Source of the DNA: Acidobacteriota bacterium
Lineage (GTDB): Bacteria; Acidobacteriota; Thermoanaerobaculia; Multivoradales; JBCCEF01
NCBI GenBank assembly: GCA_039028635.1
Contig: JBCCHV010000049.1
Location: forward strand, 1 to 49,714
Direction of reading: 5' to 3'
DNA: 49,714 nucleotides
The position numbers and the translations under genes are program-made. The notes under the pieces were generated by a model. That model was not told the origin of the DNA and ran no database searches. It saw only the letters and a list, made by a program, of their open reading frames with translations. Within the stretch, counting starts at the first letter, position 1; every line of letters begins with the position of its first letter. This document shows positions 26,008 through 34,432 of this stretch, one piece after another.

Positions 26008-28766
26008 CGCGGATCTCCCGACAGCATGCGGCAGGCGATGCGCCCGCTGTCCTCCTCGAGCTCGCAGCGCGAGAAATAGAGCGGCTGGAGATAGGCGGAC
26101 GGTCCGAGGGGGATCATCGCCGGACGGGAGTCGCTGGCGACATCGGATTCGACCAGAAAGCCCTCCGGTGAGCGTTCCAGGACCACCGGACGACCGCCGT
26201 AGGAGCTGCGGTAGCGCCCGATGCGGGGATCCTTCGCCGCCACCCGGTTGAGCTCCGGAGCCGCCTTCACCGCTCCTTCGGGGGCCTCCCAAGGAGCCTT
26301 CTCGCTCCCCGTCGCCAGTTCGGCGATGGCCTCCGCCCAGCCGGCCGGAACGGCGTAGCTGTTGGCCAGGCTGACCACGATGACGTCATCCGCCGGATCG
26401 TAGAGCACTTTGGCGACGAAGCCCGGTGAGCGCCCCTGACTGGAGAAAATGCCATCGTCGGCGCCCAGGAAGCGCTGTCGCTCCTCGCCGCTCAAGAAGC
26501 CCTCGCGGAACACCGCCCGCACGAAGGTCAGGAGATCCCCGGTGGTCGAGTAGAGGGACCCGCCGCCGGGCCGGGTCTCGACGGCATAGAAGCGCGCATG
26601 ACGGCGCTCGCCGGGTACCGGTCCGGGCTCGTAGCCGGTCGCCATTGCCGGTACCGGATGGCGGGCATCCGCCAGGTGGCCCGAGTCCTTCATCCCTAGG
26701 GGCTCGAACAGGGTGTCCTCCAGGACCTGATCGTAGGTGCCGCCGCCGGCCACTTCCATGACCTTGGCGAGGACCGCGTAGCCGCCGTTGCTGTAGCGCT
26801 TGTTCTCCCCGGGGGGAAAGTCGAGGGGCAGCTCCGCGAGGCGCGCCACGATCTCGTCAAGACTGAGGGAGGTTTTGGCGTTTCCCCAAGGCTGGGCATT
26901 GCTGTGCGGAATGCCGGAAGAGTGGTCGAGGAGCTGGGCGACAATGATCTCGTCGGCGTTGGGAAAATCCGGCAGATAGCGCGCCAAGGGCGCCGTCGGA
27001 TCGAGCGCCCCGCGGCGCACCAGGCGCGCGACGGCGGCGTCCGTGAGGGTCTTCGACACCGACGCGATACGAAAGCGCGTGTCGGCGCGGTGTGGCAGCC
27101 CGAGCTCGTAGTGGGCCAGGCCGAAGGAGCGATCGAAGACCACCTCTCCGGCGACGTCCACCACCACCCGGCCGTCGAACATCGCCAGCTCGACGAAGGG
27201 ATCGACGAAATCTTCGATACGCCGTCGGATCAGCACCCGATCGTCAATCTCGGCCGGCCCGCCGACGGCCCTCGGGAAGGGCACTTCGATTCGTTCCCGA
27301 CGCGCCACCGAACCACCGCCGAAGAAGGTCTCCATGCGCTCGAGGATGAGCGGCGAGGACAGGAAAAGGGGATCGCTGTGGCCGGCGCCGGCGAGCACCA
27401 GATGGGCGCCGCGCCGGAAGCCCGGGAGCAGCTCTTCGGCATTGCTGACCGGCGTTCGGCCATCGAAGGTCCCCGAGATGAAGAGGGCCGGAATGTCGCT
27501 CTCGAGAGGAGCGCGAAAGGACTCGCCGAGATCCCGCACCGGCACCGTCTCGAGCATGATGCCGAGGGGGAAATTGATCGCACCCTGCAGGTGGCCTGCG
27601 GAACGCCCCTCGGCCACCAACCGCCGCCGCGCCGGCGAGGCTCCTGAGGCGACATCCATGGCCGCCGACATGGTGGCGATCGATCCCGAGCGCAGCCGGG
27701 GCAAGAACCCGCCGAGGGCCTCGAACCGCCCGGCCGCCATCGCCTGCAGGGCCGGCGGTAGCTGCACCATCGTCTCCGGCCCACGCAGCATCGCCGAAAC
27801 CAGCAGGCGAAGGTCGAAGGGGCCGATGCGGGCCAGCTCACCGCTGGGCAGCGCGACCTCGGCGGGCTCGTCCTCCAGGCGCTCCAGCACCCGTTCGAGA
27901 TCCGCCAGCAGAGCCGACTCCCCACCGTCCGCCGACGGGCGCTCGGCGAAGGCGGTGAGCATGGCCTCTGCGTCGCCCGGTCGCTTGAGGGTGTGATCCG
28001 GCCCCTCGGCACCGGCCAGCACGGCGCGCTCGATCCTCTCCGGATGCCGTCGCATGACGCTCATCGCCAGATGAGTGCCGTAGGAGATGGCCCAGAGCTG
28101 GAGCTTCTCCACCCCTAGGAAACGGCGCAGATCTTCGAGATCGTCAGCGCTCTCCTCGGTGGTGAAGGCGTCGAGATCGACTCCTCGACGGCGCCATTCG
28201 TCACGGCATCCCGCGACGGCGCGGCGGACCGCCGCCTCGTAGACGTCGCGGCTGCCGACCTCACTCAAGGGCACCGCCCAACCCTGCGAACAGGGTTCGG
28301 GAGCATCGCTGGCACCGGTTCCGCGTTGATCGAAGGCGATCACGTCAGCGACCCGTCGCAACGCCTGGAAGAGCTCGAAGCGGGATCCCCGGGCGGCGGC
28401 GATGCCGCTCCCACCGGGCCCCCCCGCGAGATAAACGATCGGAGCCCCCGGGCGATCGGCGGTCGACGGAAAGCGCACGAAGCGCAGCGTGAGGCGCTCC
28501 TCACCGCCGCGATGACGGTTCGCCGGCACCTCGAACCAACCCGCCTCCGCCGCCACCGAACGTCCGTCGGCGGCCTCGAAGACGGTGTCCTCGATCGCGC
28601 CGCGAGGGATCTCCCCTTCGCCCTTGCCGGCGACCGAGCCGGGCCTCGCAGCGGTTGCGACGGCAGCAGCGGCCGAGGCACTACCCTCGTCGATCACCGG
28701 CCACCCCCACCAAGCCATGGGCGCGACCAGGAAACAGATCAGCGACGCCGGACGGATTCGAAACAT
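25968..28766 (-). CDS. Exported fusion of an alpha/beta-hydrolase and a class C beta-lactamase-like domain
   Basis: This is a 932-residue protein. I chose ATG 28766 because it follows AAGGAG and opens a signal peptide (MFRIRPASLICFLVAPMAWW). Residues about 90-480 are a tripartite-peptidase-like alpha/beta hydrolase. The oxyanion stretch is AGGPGGSG, the nucleophile Ser228 lies in AISYGTH, with Asp435 (SGTFDGRTPVS) and His463 (GAGHSDP). Residues about 525-820 are a serine beta-lactamase/DD-peptidase-like fold with SVSK (Ser569, Lys572) and YSN (658-660). The third KTG-type motif is not evident; GGGSLYST sits near its place. Two complete catalytic sites in one periplasmic chain suggest peptide or ester processing in the envelope. 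The substrate is unknown. Confidence 0.9.
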   Translation of the reverse strand: MFRIRPASLICFLVAPMAWWGWPVIDEGSASAAAAVATAARPGSVAGKGEGEIPRGAIEDTVFEAADGRSVAAEAGWFEVPANRHRGGEERLTLRFVRFPSTADRPGAPIVYLAGGPGGSGIAAARGSRFELFQALRRVADVIAFDQRGTGASDAPEPCSQGWAVPLSEVGSRDVYEAAVRRAVAGCRDEWRRRGVDLDAFTTEESADDLEDLRRFLGVEKLQLWAISYGTHLAMSVMRRHPERIERAVLAGAEGPDHTLKRPGDAEAMLTAFAERPSADGGESALLADLERVLERLEDEPAEVALPSGELARIGPFDLRLLVSAMLRGPETMVQLPPALQAMAAGRFEALGGFLPRLRSGSIATMSAAMDVASGASPARRRLVAEGRSAGHLQGAINFPLGIMLETVPVRDLGESFRAPLESDIPALFISGTFDGRTPVSNAEELLPGFRRGAHLVLAGAGHSDPLFLSSPLILERMETFFGGGSVARRERIEVPFPRAVGGPAEIDDRVLIRRRIEDFVDPFVELAMFDGRVVVDVAGEVVFDRSFGLAHYELGLPHRADTRFRIASVSKTLTDAAVARLVRRGALDPTAPLARYLPDFPNADEIIVAQLLDHSSGIPHSNAQPWGNAKTSLSLDEIVARLAELPLDFPPGENKRYSNGGYAVLAKVMEVAGGGTYDQVLEDTLFEPLGMKDSGHLADARHPVPAMATGYEPGPVPGERRHARFYAVETRPGGGSLYSTTGDLLTFVRAVFREGFLSGEERQRFLGADDGIFSSQGRSPGFVAKVLYDPADDVIVVSLANSYAVPAGWAEAIAELATGSEKAPWEAPEGAVKAAPELNRVAAKDPRIGRYRSSYGGRPVVLERSPEGFLVESDVASDSRPAMIPLGPSAYLQPLYFSRCELEEDSGRIACRMLSGDPRYDDLLTPESSIP

Positions 28767-28919
28767 GAGGTTCTCCTTGCGGTGTCGCACTCGAGCATCG
28801 GGCACGACTCGACCTCAACCTACGGGCCGGCGGGGCCTTCCTCTCGACCCCGTCGCCGAATCGCACCGTCGAGCGCTCAATGGCACCCGGAGGGCTTGTC
28901 GGACTGAGAGAATCTCGCC

Positions 28920-30617
28920 ATGGATCGTCGCCTCCACCTACTGATCTGGCTGCTCCCGGCGCTGGCCGCCTGCACCCCGGCAGTCAACCCCATGACCAGG
29001 GTGACCTCGTGGCACTACACCTCCGAGGAGGTCGCCGGCGCGGCAGCGGACGTCGACCTGTCGGCCTGGACCGAGGCCGCCCCTTGGCAGCTACCGCAGG
29101 GCGAGGGAGTGCTCTGGCTGAGGACCGAGATCGAGCTTCCCCGGACCACCACACCGCAGGCGGTGATGGTCTCCATGCTGGCGGCTCACGAGGTCTACTG
29201 GGACGGCCAACTACTGGGACGATCCGGCAAGGTCGGCCTGCAAGCCAGCAGCGAGGTGCCGGGACGCATCCGCGAGCTGCATCCCCTGCCAGCGCAGCTC
29301 GCCGGCTCCGGCAAACACCAGATCGCGCTGCGCCTTTCGACCTGGCGGGCTGGCTTTCTACCGGCGAACCGGTTCTACGGCGTCGTGGTGGGTGACCAGC
29401 GAGCCCTCGCCGAGGGCCCGCTGCGCGCTGCCCTCTGGCCGGCCGCCTGCAGCGGTGCGTTGGTCATCGGCGGCCTGTTCTTTCTCAGCCTCGGGCTCGC
29501 CGACCGTCAGCGCTCGGCGGACCGCCTGTTCGGCCTGCTGTGCCTCTCAGCGGCCGCCCAAGCCGGCGCCGAGTCGGTACGCCTCTGGCTCGACTATCCC
29601 TACGACTGGCATTTCGCCCGTTTGCTGGCGATCTTCGCCTTCGCCTGGCTCACCGGCACCCTGCTGGTTCTCTTCGTCAGCCGCATCACGAACACCGCGC
29701 GCCCCGGCCGCTGGGTCGCGCTGGCGGCGGCCTCCTCCCTGCTCACCGCGCTGCTCCTCGCCGGCTGGGACCCGAAGACCCTCGCCGTCCTCGTCATCCA
29801 TCTCGTGATCGCTTTCGGCCTCGCCCTCGTCGGCATCCGCCGGCGGTCCCGCGGTGCCCTGCTGATCGCCACCGGCATTGCCGCCTGCCTCGCCCTCTTC
29901 CTGTCGAATCCACTGGGATTCCTCGACCTGCCGCTGTTCGTCGGCGAAGGGCTGCTCGTTCTCGCCCTGGCGATTGCACACAGCCTGCAAAGTCGCCAGC
30001 AGCGTCGCGCCCACGACGAGGCCCAGCTCACCGCCGTGCGACTCGAGCTCGAGTTGCTCAAGCGCTACCTCAACCCCCACTCTCTGATGAACAGCCTGAA
30101 CAGTCTCGCCGAGGTCTTCGAAAGCGAGCCGGAGCGCGCCGGCAGCGCCATCGAGGCCCTGGCTCACGAAGTCCGCACCCTCGGTCGCATGGCCGATCAA
30201 CGCTTCGTCACGGTGGCCGAGGAGCTCGCCCTCTGCCGGGCGCACCTCGAGGTCATGGGCCTCCGCCACGACCGACGGTTCGAGCTCGAGGCGGAAGTCG
30301 AGGGCGACCGCCGGATTCCTCCGGCGATCTTTCACACCCTGGTCGAGAATGCCCTCACCCACGGCGCCGCCGCCGTGGCACGCCGACCATTGCGCCTCAG
30401 CCAAGCGCTGCAAGGTCCCGATCTGGTCTACCGATTCGAGGCGCCGACAGCACCGCCTGCTTCGCCCACGGCGCCACCCGGCGGCGGCCTGAGGTACATC
30501 GAAGCTCGCCTGGGAGAAAGCTACGGTGAGCGCTGGAACCTGCACCACGGAGAGGCGAGGCCGACGGCAGAAATCCCCACCTGGATCACCACCATCACCG
30601 TGCCGGCGACGCCATGA
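28920..30617 (+). CDS. LytS-type sensor histidine kinase with periplasmic and 7TM modules
   Basis: This is a 565-residue protein. The N-terminus has a lipobox-like signal (LLPALAACTP). A periplasmic beta-sandwich follows (about residues 30-170, with AHEVYWDGQLLGRSGKVG), then about seven membrane helices (180-360): a 7TMR-DISM layout. The kinase core has the His_kinase signature LNPHSLMNSLNSLAEV, with His at NPH as acceptor, and an N-box LVENALTHG. The expected DxGxG ATP loop is not visible; RFEAPTAPPASPTAPPGGG stands in its place before LRYIEARLGESYG. The response regulator gene overlaps its end by four bases. Confidence 0.88.
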   Translation: MDRRLHLLIWLLPALAACTPAVNPMTRVTSWHYTSEEVAGAAADVDLSAWTEAAPWQLPQGEGVLWLRTEIELPRTTTPQAVMVSMLAAHEVYWDGQLLGRSGKVGLQASSEVPGRIRELHPLPAQLAGSGKHQIALRLSTWRAGFLPANRFYGVVVGDQRALAEGPLRAALWPAACSGALVIGGLFFLSLGLADRQRSADRLFGLLCLSAAAQAGAESVRLWLDYPYDWHFARLLAIFAFAWLTGTLLVLFVSRITNTARPGRWVALAAASSLLTALLLAGWDPKTLAVLVIHLVIAFGLALVGIRRRSRGALLIATGIAACLALFLSNPLGFLDLPLFVGEGLLVLALAIAHSLQSRQQRRAHDEAQLTAVRLELELLKRYLNPHSLMNSLNSLAEVFESEPERAGSAIEALAHEVRTLGRMADQRFVTVAEELALCRAHLEVMGLRHDRRFELEAEVEGDRRIPPAIFHTLVENALTHGAAAVARRPLRLSQALQGPDLVYRFEAPTAPPASPTAPPGGGLRYIEARLGESYGERWNLHHGEARPTAEIPTWITTITVPATP

Positions 30618-31333
30618 GCGGCCTGCGGATCCTGATCGTCGAAGACGAGGGCCGCGCCGCTCAGCGCTTGGTGCGCCTGGTGCATGAGCTCGCCGAAGAC
30701 CGGGTGGCATCGCTCCAGGTCATCGACAATTTGTTTGCGGCCGAGGATCGCCTCGCCGAGTCACCGCCGGATCTCCTGTTGCTCGATCTCAACCTCGGCG
30801 GGGCCGACGGCTTCGAGTTGCTGCTCACCGCCGTCGCCGGGGCCTTCCACACCATCGTGGTGTCGGCCCATGCCGAGCGCGCCGTGGAAGCCTTCGAGCA
30901 CGGCGTTCTCGACTTCGTGCCCAAACCCTATTCTCGCCAGCGTTTGGCACGCGCCCTCGAACGAGCCCTCGGTCGGGATCGAAGTCCCACGCCGGCGCGC
31001 CTCCTGGCGATTCGCAAGCCGGGTCGAATCGAGCTGATCAAGATTGCCGAAGTCTCCCACCTGAAGGCTGCGGGAGACTACGTCGAGGTGACCACCGAGG
31101 GCGGTGAGCGGCATCTCCACGACAAGAGCCTCGACCGCCTGGCGAGCTTGCTGCCGGCGCGCTTCGTGCGCATCCATCGCTCCTGGATGGTCGACCTCGA
31201 ACGCCTCGAGCGAGTCGACGTCTACCCCGGCGGTCGCTACGAGGCCCGCTTGCGCGACGGTACGACCATGCCCGTCAGCCGCTCCCGTTGGCCCGAGCTG
31301 CGGCGACGGATGGAAGGGGAATCAAGCCGATGA
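30614..31333 (+). CDS. LytTR-family response regulator
   Basis: This is a 239-residue protein. The receiver domain (residues 1-120) begins LRILIVEDEG with the acidic pair, has the phospho-acceptor Asp in LLLLDLNLGG and the conserved Lys in FVPKPYS. The LytTR DNA-binding domain (about 135-235) has IAEVSHLKAAGDYVEVTT and FVRIHRSWMVDLERLE, both typical. It overlaps the sensor kinase by ATGA, so the pair is a complete two-component system. LytTR proteins bind short direct repeats; none is obvious here. Confidence 0.95.
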   Translation: MSGLRILIVEDEGRAAQRLVRLVHELAEDRVASLQVIDNLFAAEDRLAESPPDLLLLDLNLGGADGFELLLTAVAGAFHTIVVSAHAERAVEAFEHGVLDFVPKPYSRQRLARALERALGRDRSPTPARLLAIRKPGRIELIKIAEVSHLKAAGDYVEVTTEGGERHLHDKSLDRLASLLPARFVRIHRSWMVDLERLERVDVYPGGRYEARLRDGTTMPVSRSRWPELRRRMEGESSR

Positions 31334-31780
31334 AGCTTTCAGGGCCAGCCGCACCAGCACCGCGTCATAGGTGGTGATCTCGAGCCGGTGACCCCAAGGG
31401 TCGCTGAAGTAGATGGACCAAGCCTTGCAGTGGTCGCTGACGTCACCGGCGGACACCGGCCGCCCTTCGGCATCGCGCAGCGCGAGCTCAGGAAGACGTT
31501 TCAAGAATTCGAGAAAGGCTTCGCCGGCAACTCGGAACGCGACGCGCCGAAAACCGGCGACAACACGCTTTCCGGGCGCATCGCCGACGAACAGGGCGAG
31601 CTTGGTGACCCCACCATCGCTCGAGACCATCAGCGGACCGGCGGTGGGCTCGGCCCAGTCACGGAAGTCCTCGAGGATCTCGAAGCCGAGCACTCGGCCA
31701 TACCAGTCGGCGGCCTCTTGCCGGTCCGGAACGAACATCTCCACATGGTCGATCTGCTCGACCCGGAAGCCCTCGCTCAT
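31322..31780 (-). CDS. VOC-superfamily (glyoxalase-like) protein
   Basis: This is a 152-residue protein of two beta-alpha-beta-beta-beta halves. The first half begins IDHVEMFVPDRQEAADWYGR and the second carries SIYFSDPWGHRLEITTYD; the His in IDHVE and the His and Glu of GHRLEITT would be metal ligands. Its start (ATG 31780) overlaps the epimerase stop as ATGA, so it is translated after it. It is convergent with the response regulator and overlaps its last 12 bases. It might be a lyase, dioxygenase or drug-modifying member; the substrate is unknown. Confidence 0.85.
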   Translation of the reverse strand: MSEGFRVEQIDHVEMFVPDRQEAADWYGRVLGFEILEDFRDWAEPTAGPLMVSSDGGVTKLALFVGDAPGKRVVAGFRRVAFRVAGEAFLEFLKRLPELALRDAEGRPVSAGDVSDHCKAWSIYFSDPWGHRLEITTYDAVLVRLALKASSA

Positions 31781-32739
31781 GCTTCCTGCGCACGCCGGCG
31801 GCGCCACTCCCGGCAGAGCTCACGGGCAGCTTCCGGCCAATTGGGATAGCGGAACTCGAACCCCTCGGCGAGCAGGCGGCCCGGCACGACGCGGCGACTC
31901 TTGAGGACCAGCTCGGTCTCGGTGCGCAGGATGAGGGCCCCGATCTCCAGCATCCAGGCGGTCGCTGGCAGGCCCCAACGGGCTCCCCAGGCGTGGCGCA
32001 ATGCCGCCATGAACTCGCCGTTGGGGAGCGGTTCCGGAGCCGCCAGGTTGACCACGCCGCGGACCTCCCGATGGTCGATCAGCCAGCGCACGGCGTCGAC
32101 GAAGTCCTCACCGTGGATCCAAGAGACGAACTGGCGTCCGCTGCCGGATCGGCCACCGAGACCGCGGCGAGTCAGACCGAGCAGAACGTCGAAGATGCCG
32201 CCGGCGTCGGGGCTCATCACCATCGCCGTGCGCAGCAGGACCTTGCGGGTCTCGGGGGTCGGCGCCGCCAGCGCTGCTTGCTCCCAGCGCTGGGCGACCT
32301 CGATGCTGAAGTCCCAGGAACGGGGCGCGCCCGGCTCGCCGCCTCCAATCTCCCCCGACTCCTCGTCGTTGGAGGCGTCGAAGCGATGGGCGTAGATGGT
32401 GGCGGTGCTCATCTGCAGCCAGACCGGCGGCGGAGCCGCAGAATCGACAATCGCCTCTCCCACCACCCGGGTGGAGTCGAGGCGCGAATTCAGGATGCGT
32501 TCGCGATTGCGCCGGTTGTAGCGGCAGTCGACGGAGAAACCGGCCAGGTTGATGACCGCATCGCAGCCATCGATGGCGGCGCACCAGTCGCCGCGAGTCT
32601 TGCCGTCCCAAGTCCGCGTCGACCAGGGCGTCGCCGCCGGCCGGCGGCTGAGCACGGTGACCTCGTGCCCCTCACCGTGCAGAGCGCGGGCCAGCAAAGT
32701 GCCCACCTGACCACTGCCACCGGGCACGACGACTCTCAT
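31777..32739 (-). CDS. TIGR01777-family NAD(P)-dependent epimerase-like protein
   Basis: This is a 320-residue member of the short-chain dehydrogenase fold. The nucleotide motif is VVVPGGSGQVGTLLARAL (residues 3-20), followed by NLAGFSVDCRYN and an R-x-x-I-L segment, typical of the YfcH/SulA-like TIGR01777 family. The C-terminal part (WMLEIGALILRTETELVLKS) corresponds to DUF1731. It is co-translated with the VOC protein. The family's reaction is not established. Confidence 0.9.
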   Translation of the reverse strand: MRVVVPGGSGQVGTLLARALHGEGHEVTVLSRRPAATPWSTRTWDGKTRGDWCAAIDGCDAVINLAGFSVDCRYNRRNRERILNSRLDSTRVVGEAIVDSAAPPPVWLQMSTATIYAHRFDASNDEESGEIGGGEPGAPRSWDFSIEVAQRWEQAALAAPTPETRKVLLRTAMVMSPDAGGIFDVLLGLTRRGLGGRSGSGRQFVSWIHGEDFVDAVRWLIDHREVRGVVNLAAPEPLPNGEFMAALRHAWGARWGLPATAWMLEIGALILRTETELVLKSRRVVPGRLLAEGFEFRYPNWPEAARELCREWRRRRAQEA

Positions 32740-32763
32740 GCTTCCGGTCTCCCGATACCCGCG

Positions 32764-33102
32764 TCAGCGGAAGATGAAGTAGGCGGCGCCCGCCAGACAA
32801 GCCGCGGCCCACAGGTAGTCGGTCTTGATCGGACTACCCATCACCACGATCGAGAAGGGAATGAACAGCAACAGGGACATCCCGACCTGAAGAATCTGAA
32901 GCTGCGACAGGCTCATCACTTCGTGGCCGATGCGATTGGCCGGGATGTGCACCGTGTACTCGAAGAATGCGATGCCCCAGCTCACCGCCGAGGCGATGTA
33001 CCAGGGACGGTGATTGAGCAGCTTGAGGTGGAGATACCAAGCCGTCAGCATGAAGAGATTGGAGATCACCAGCAGCAGGATCGTGCGGGTCAGGATGGAC
33101 AT
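32764..33102 (-). CDS. DUF486 small membrane protein
   Basis: This is a 112-residue protein with four hydrophobic helices, starting MSILTRTILLLVISNLFMLT. WGIAFFEYTVHIPANRIG and the following LSQLQILQ are the signature of DUF486, a small relative of the drug/metabolite transporter fold. I used the ATG at 33102, seven bases after GGGAG, rather than the GTG just before it. It ends 24 bases before the epimerase start, so an operon with it is likely. Function is unknown. Confidence 0.88.
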   Translation of the reverse strand: MSILTRTILLLVISNLFMLTAWYLHLKLLNHRPWYIASAVSWGIAFFEYTVHIPANRIGHEVMSLSQLQILQVGMSLLLFIPFSIVVMGSPIKTDYLWAAACLAGAAYFIFR

Positions 33103-33199
33103 CACTCTCTCCCTTAACGAGCGTCCGTTCGGCCGGCGCTCGCCTCGAAATCAATCCTTCAGGGTCGTCGCCCGGGCCCGCGCCCGCGCGACCGCCACC

Positions 33200-33595
33200 T
33201 CAGCGCTGCATGGTCAGCGTGCCGAGCGTGCGCTCGCCGCTGCGACGCACTTCCCCGTGGGTGCCGGCAAAGGCTCCGTTCTCGAAGCTACCTTCGAAGG
33301 TGAAGGTGCGACGCTTGTTCTCGGTACGCACCTGTCCACGCAGATCGCCTTCCGTCAAGCTGCCCTCGGCGGTGCCTCGGTAAGTGTGACGCTTGCCATT
33401 GAAGCGAAAGCGAAAGGCAACATCCCAGGTGTTCTCACTGGTGGATTCGAAGGTCACCTCGAGGGGACCGCGACTGCCGTCCCCCTCCCAGAAATACTCG
33501 CCGGTGAGCACGGTCTTTTCCGTCGCCGGTGCGCTCCAGGCGCAGGCCAACAGGAGCAGGGCGACGGCGAACCAGCGAAAGCTTGAAGTCTTCAT
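33200..33595 (-). CDS. Secreted beta-rich protein of unknown function
   Basis: This is a 131-residue protein. ATG 33595 was chosen as it has GGAGG about nine bases upstream and gives a clean signal peptide (MKTSSFRWFAVALLLLACAW, with a Cys-free cleavage region after SAPAT). The mature part is small, basic and strand-rich with repeated T-x-E/F-x-G patterns (LTGEYFWEGDGSRGPLEVTF, FTFEGSFENGAFAGTH), like lipocalin- or MORN-like sheets. No family is recognised. Confidence 0.75.
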   Translation of the reverse strand: MKTSSFRWFAVALLLLACAWSAPATEKTVLTGEYFWEGDGSRGPLEVTFESTSENTWDVAFRFRFNGKRHTYRGTAEGSLTEGDLRGQVRTENKRRTFTFEGSFENGAFAGTHGEVRRSGERTLGTLTMQR

Positions 33596-33679
33596 CGGGG
33601 CGGGCCTCCTCGGTCGTTCGCGGGTGTTCTCGGACACTTTACCTCTTGATACGTCGAAACACCGCCGAGGGACGAGGAT

Positions 33680-34312
33680 TCAGGCGTTCTTGCGGACCAC
33701 CCAGGTGGTCATGCAGCGCTGCTCGTCCACCACCGTGGTCTTCAGCGGTTCGAGCAGCTCGCCACCGAGCTGGTCCGTCGCCGCCATCAGGAAGGGACGG
33801 TCGACCAAGAAACGATCGGAGCCGTCGAGGAGGCGGAAGCGGCGTCCTTCGAGGCGTACGAAGCGCCCCTCGAGGCCGATGTCCGAGGCCAAGCGGCTGA
33901 ACCACAGACCGCCCGGCCGCAGCGCCTCCCAGCAGGCCGCGAGCATGGCGTGAAAGTGCCCTTCGTCGCGCGCGAAGTGCAGCACAGCGCTGACGATCAC
34001 GACGTCGGCGCAAGGGCGCGGAAAGGAGTGCTCCTCGATCGCCTCGCAGCGCACCTCGAGGCGGCCTTCGACCTCCGACAGGCGATCGACCGCCTCGGCG
34101 TTGTGATCGACCGCCCGAACGGCGTAGCCCTGGGCGAGGAAGTAAGTGAGGTTTCGCCCACCGCCGCAGCCGGCGTCGAAGATCGTCATGCCGGGCCGAA
34201 TGCGCCCCTTGAGGAGTTGGTCGAGGAGATAGATATCCATGCCGCCGAGGGCGGCTAGGGGGTCCGGGGCGCCGGCCAACGCGCTGGCCTCAGAGGGAGC
34301 TGCCGTCGACAT
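33680..34312 (-). CDS. SAM-dependent methyltransferase (class I)
   Basis: This is a 210-residue protein with the SAM-binding motif I FDAGCGGGRNLTYFLAQG (about residues 45-62), an acidic motif II AVRAVDHNAEAVDR, and motif IV ADVVIVSAVLHFA. It resembles the TehB-like group in length and in the CGGGRN form. The N-terminal residues before position 25 are low-complexity Ala/Ser. The substrate is unknown. It is separated by 120 bases from the cytochrome-like lipoprotein upstream, so it may have its own promoter. Confidence 0.88.
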   Translation of the reverse strand: MSTAAPSEASALAGAPDPLAALGGMDIYLLDQLLKGRIRPGMTIFDAGCGGGRNLTYFLAQGYAVRAVDHNAEAVDRLSEVEGRLEVRCEAIEEHSFPRPCADVVIVSAVLHFARDEGHFHAMLAACWEALRPGGLWFSRLASDIGLEGRFVRLEGRRFRLLDGSDRFLVDRPFLMAATDQLGGELLEPLKTTVVDEQRCMTTWVVRKNA

Positions 34313-34359
34313 CGGGCGAAACCGCGAATCTGAGGTTCATCACATGCCCCCAAACAGGC

Positions 34360-34393
34360 GCTACCGGGTCGCGGTGTTCCTCGACCCGGTAGC
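34360..34393 (-). terminator. 12-bp hairpin after the cytochrome-like lipoprotein gene
   Basis: GCTACCGGGTCG (34360-34371) and CGACCCGGTAGC (34382-34393) pair perfectly around a 10-base loop. It lies 40-75 bases past the stop of the minus-strand lipoprotein gene, and CTGTTTG follows on that strand, a poor T tract. A second hairpin (ACACC/GGTGT, about 34409-34428) lies between. This is probably the transcript end, with Rho perhaps needed. Confidence 0.45.
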
Positions 34394-34432
34394 CGTTGAA
34401 AAGATCCCACACCGCCAGCCGGTGGTGTCGGC

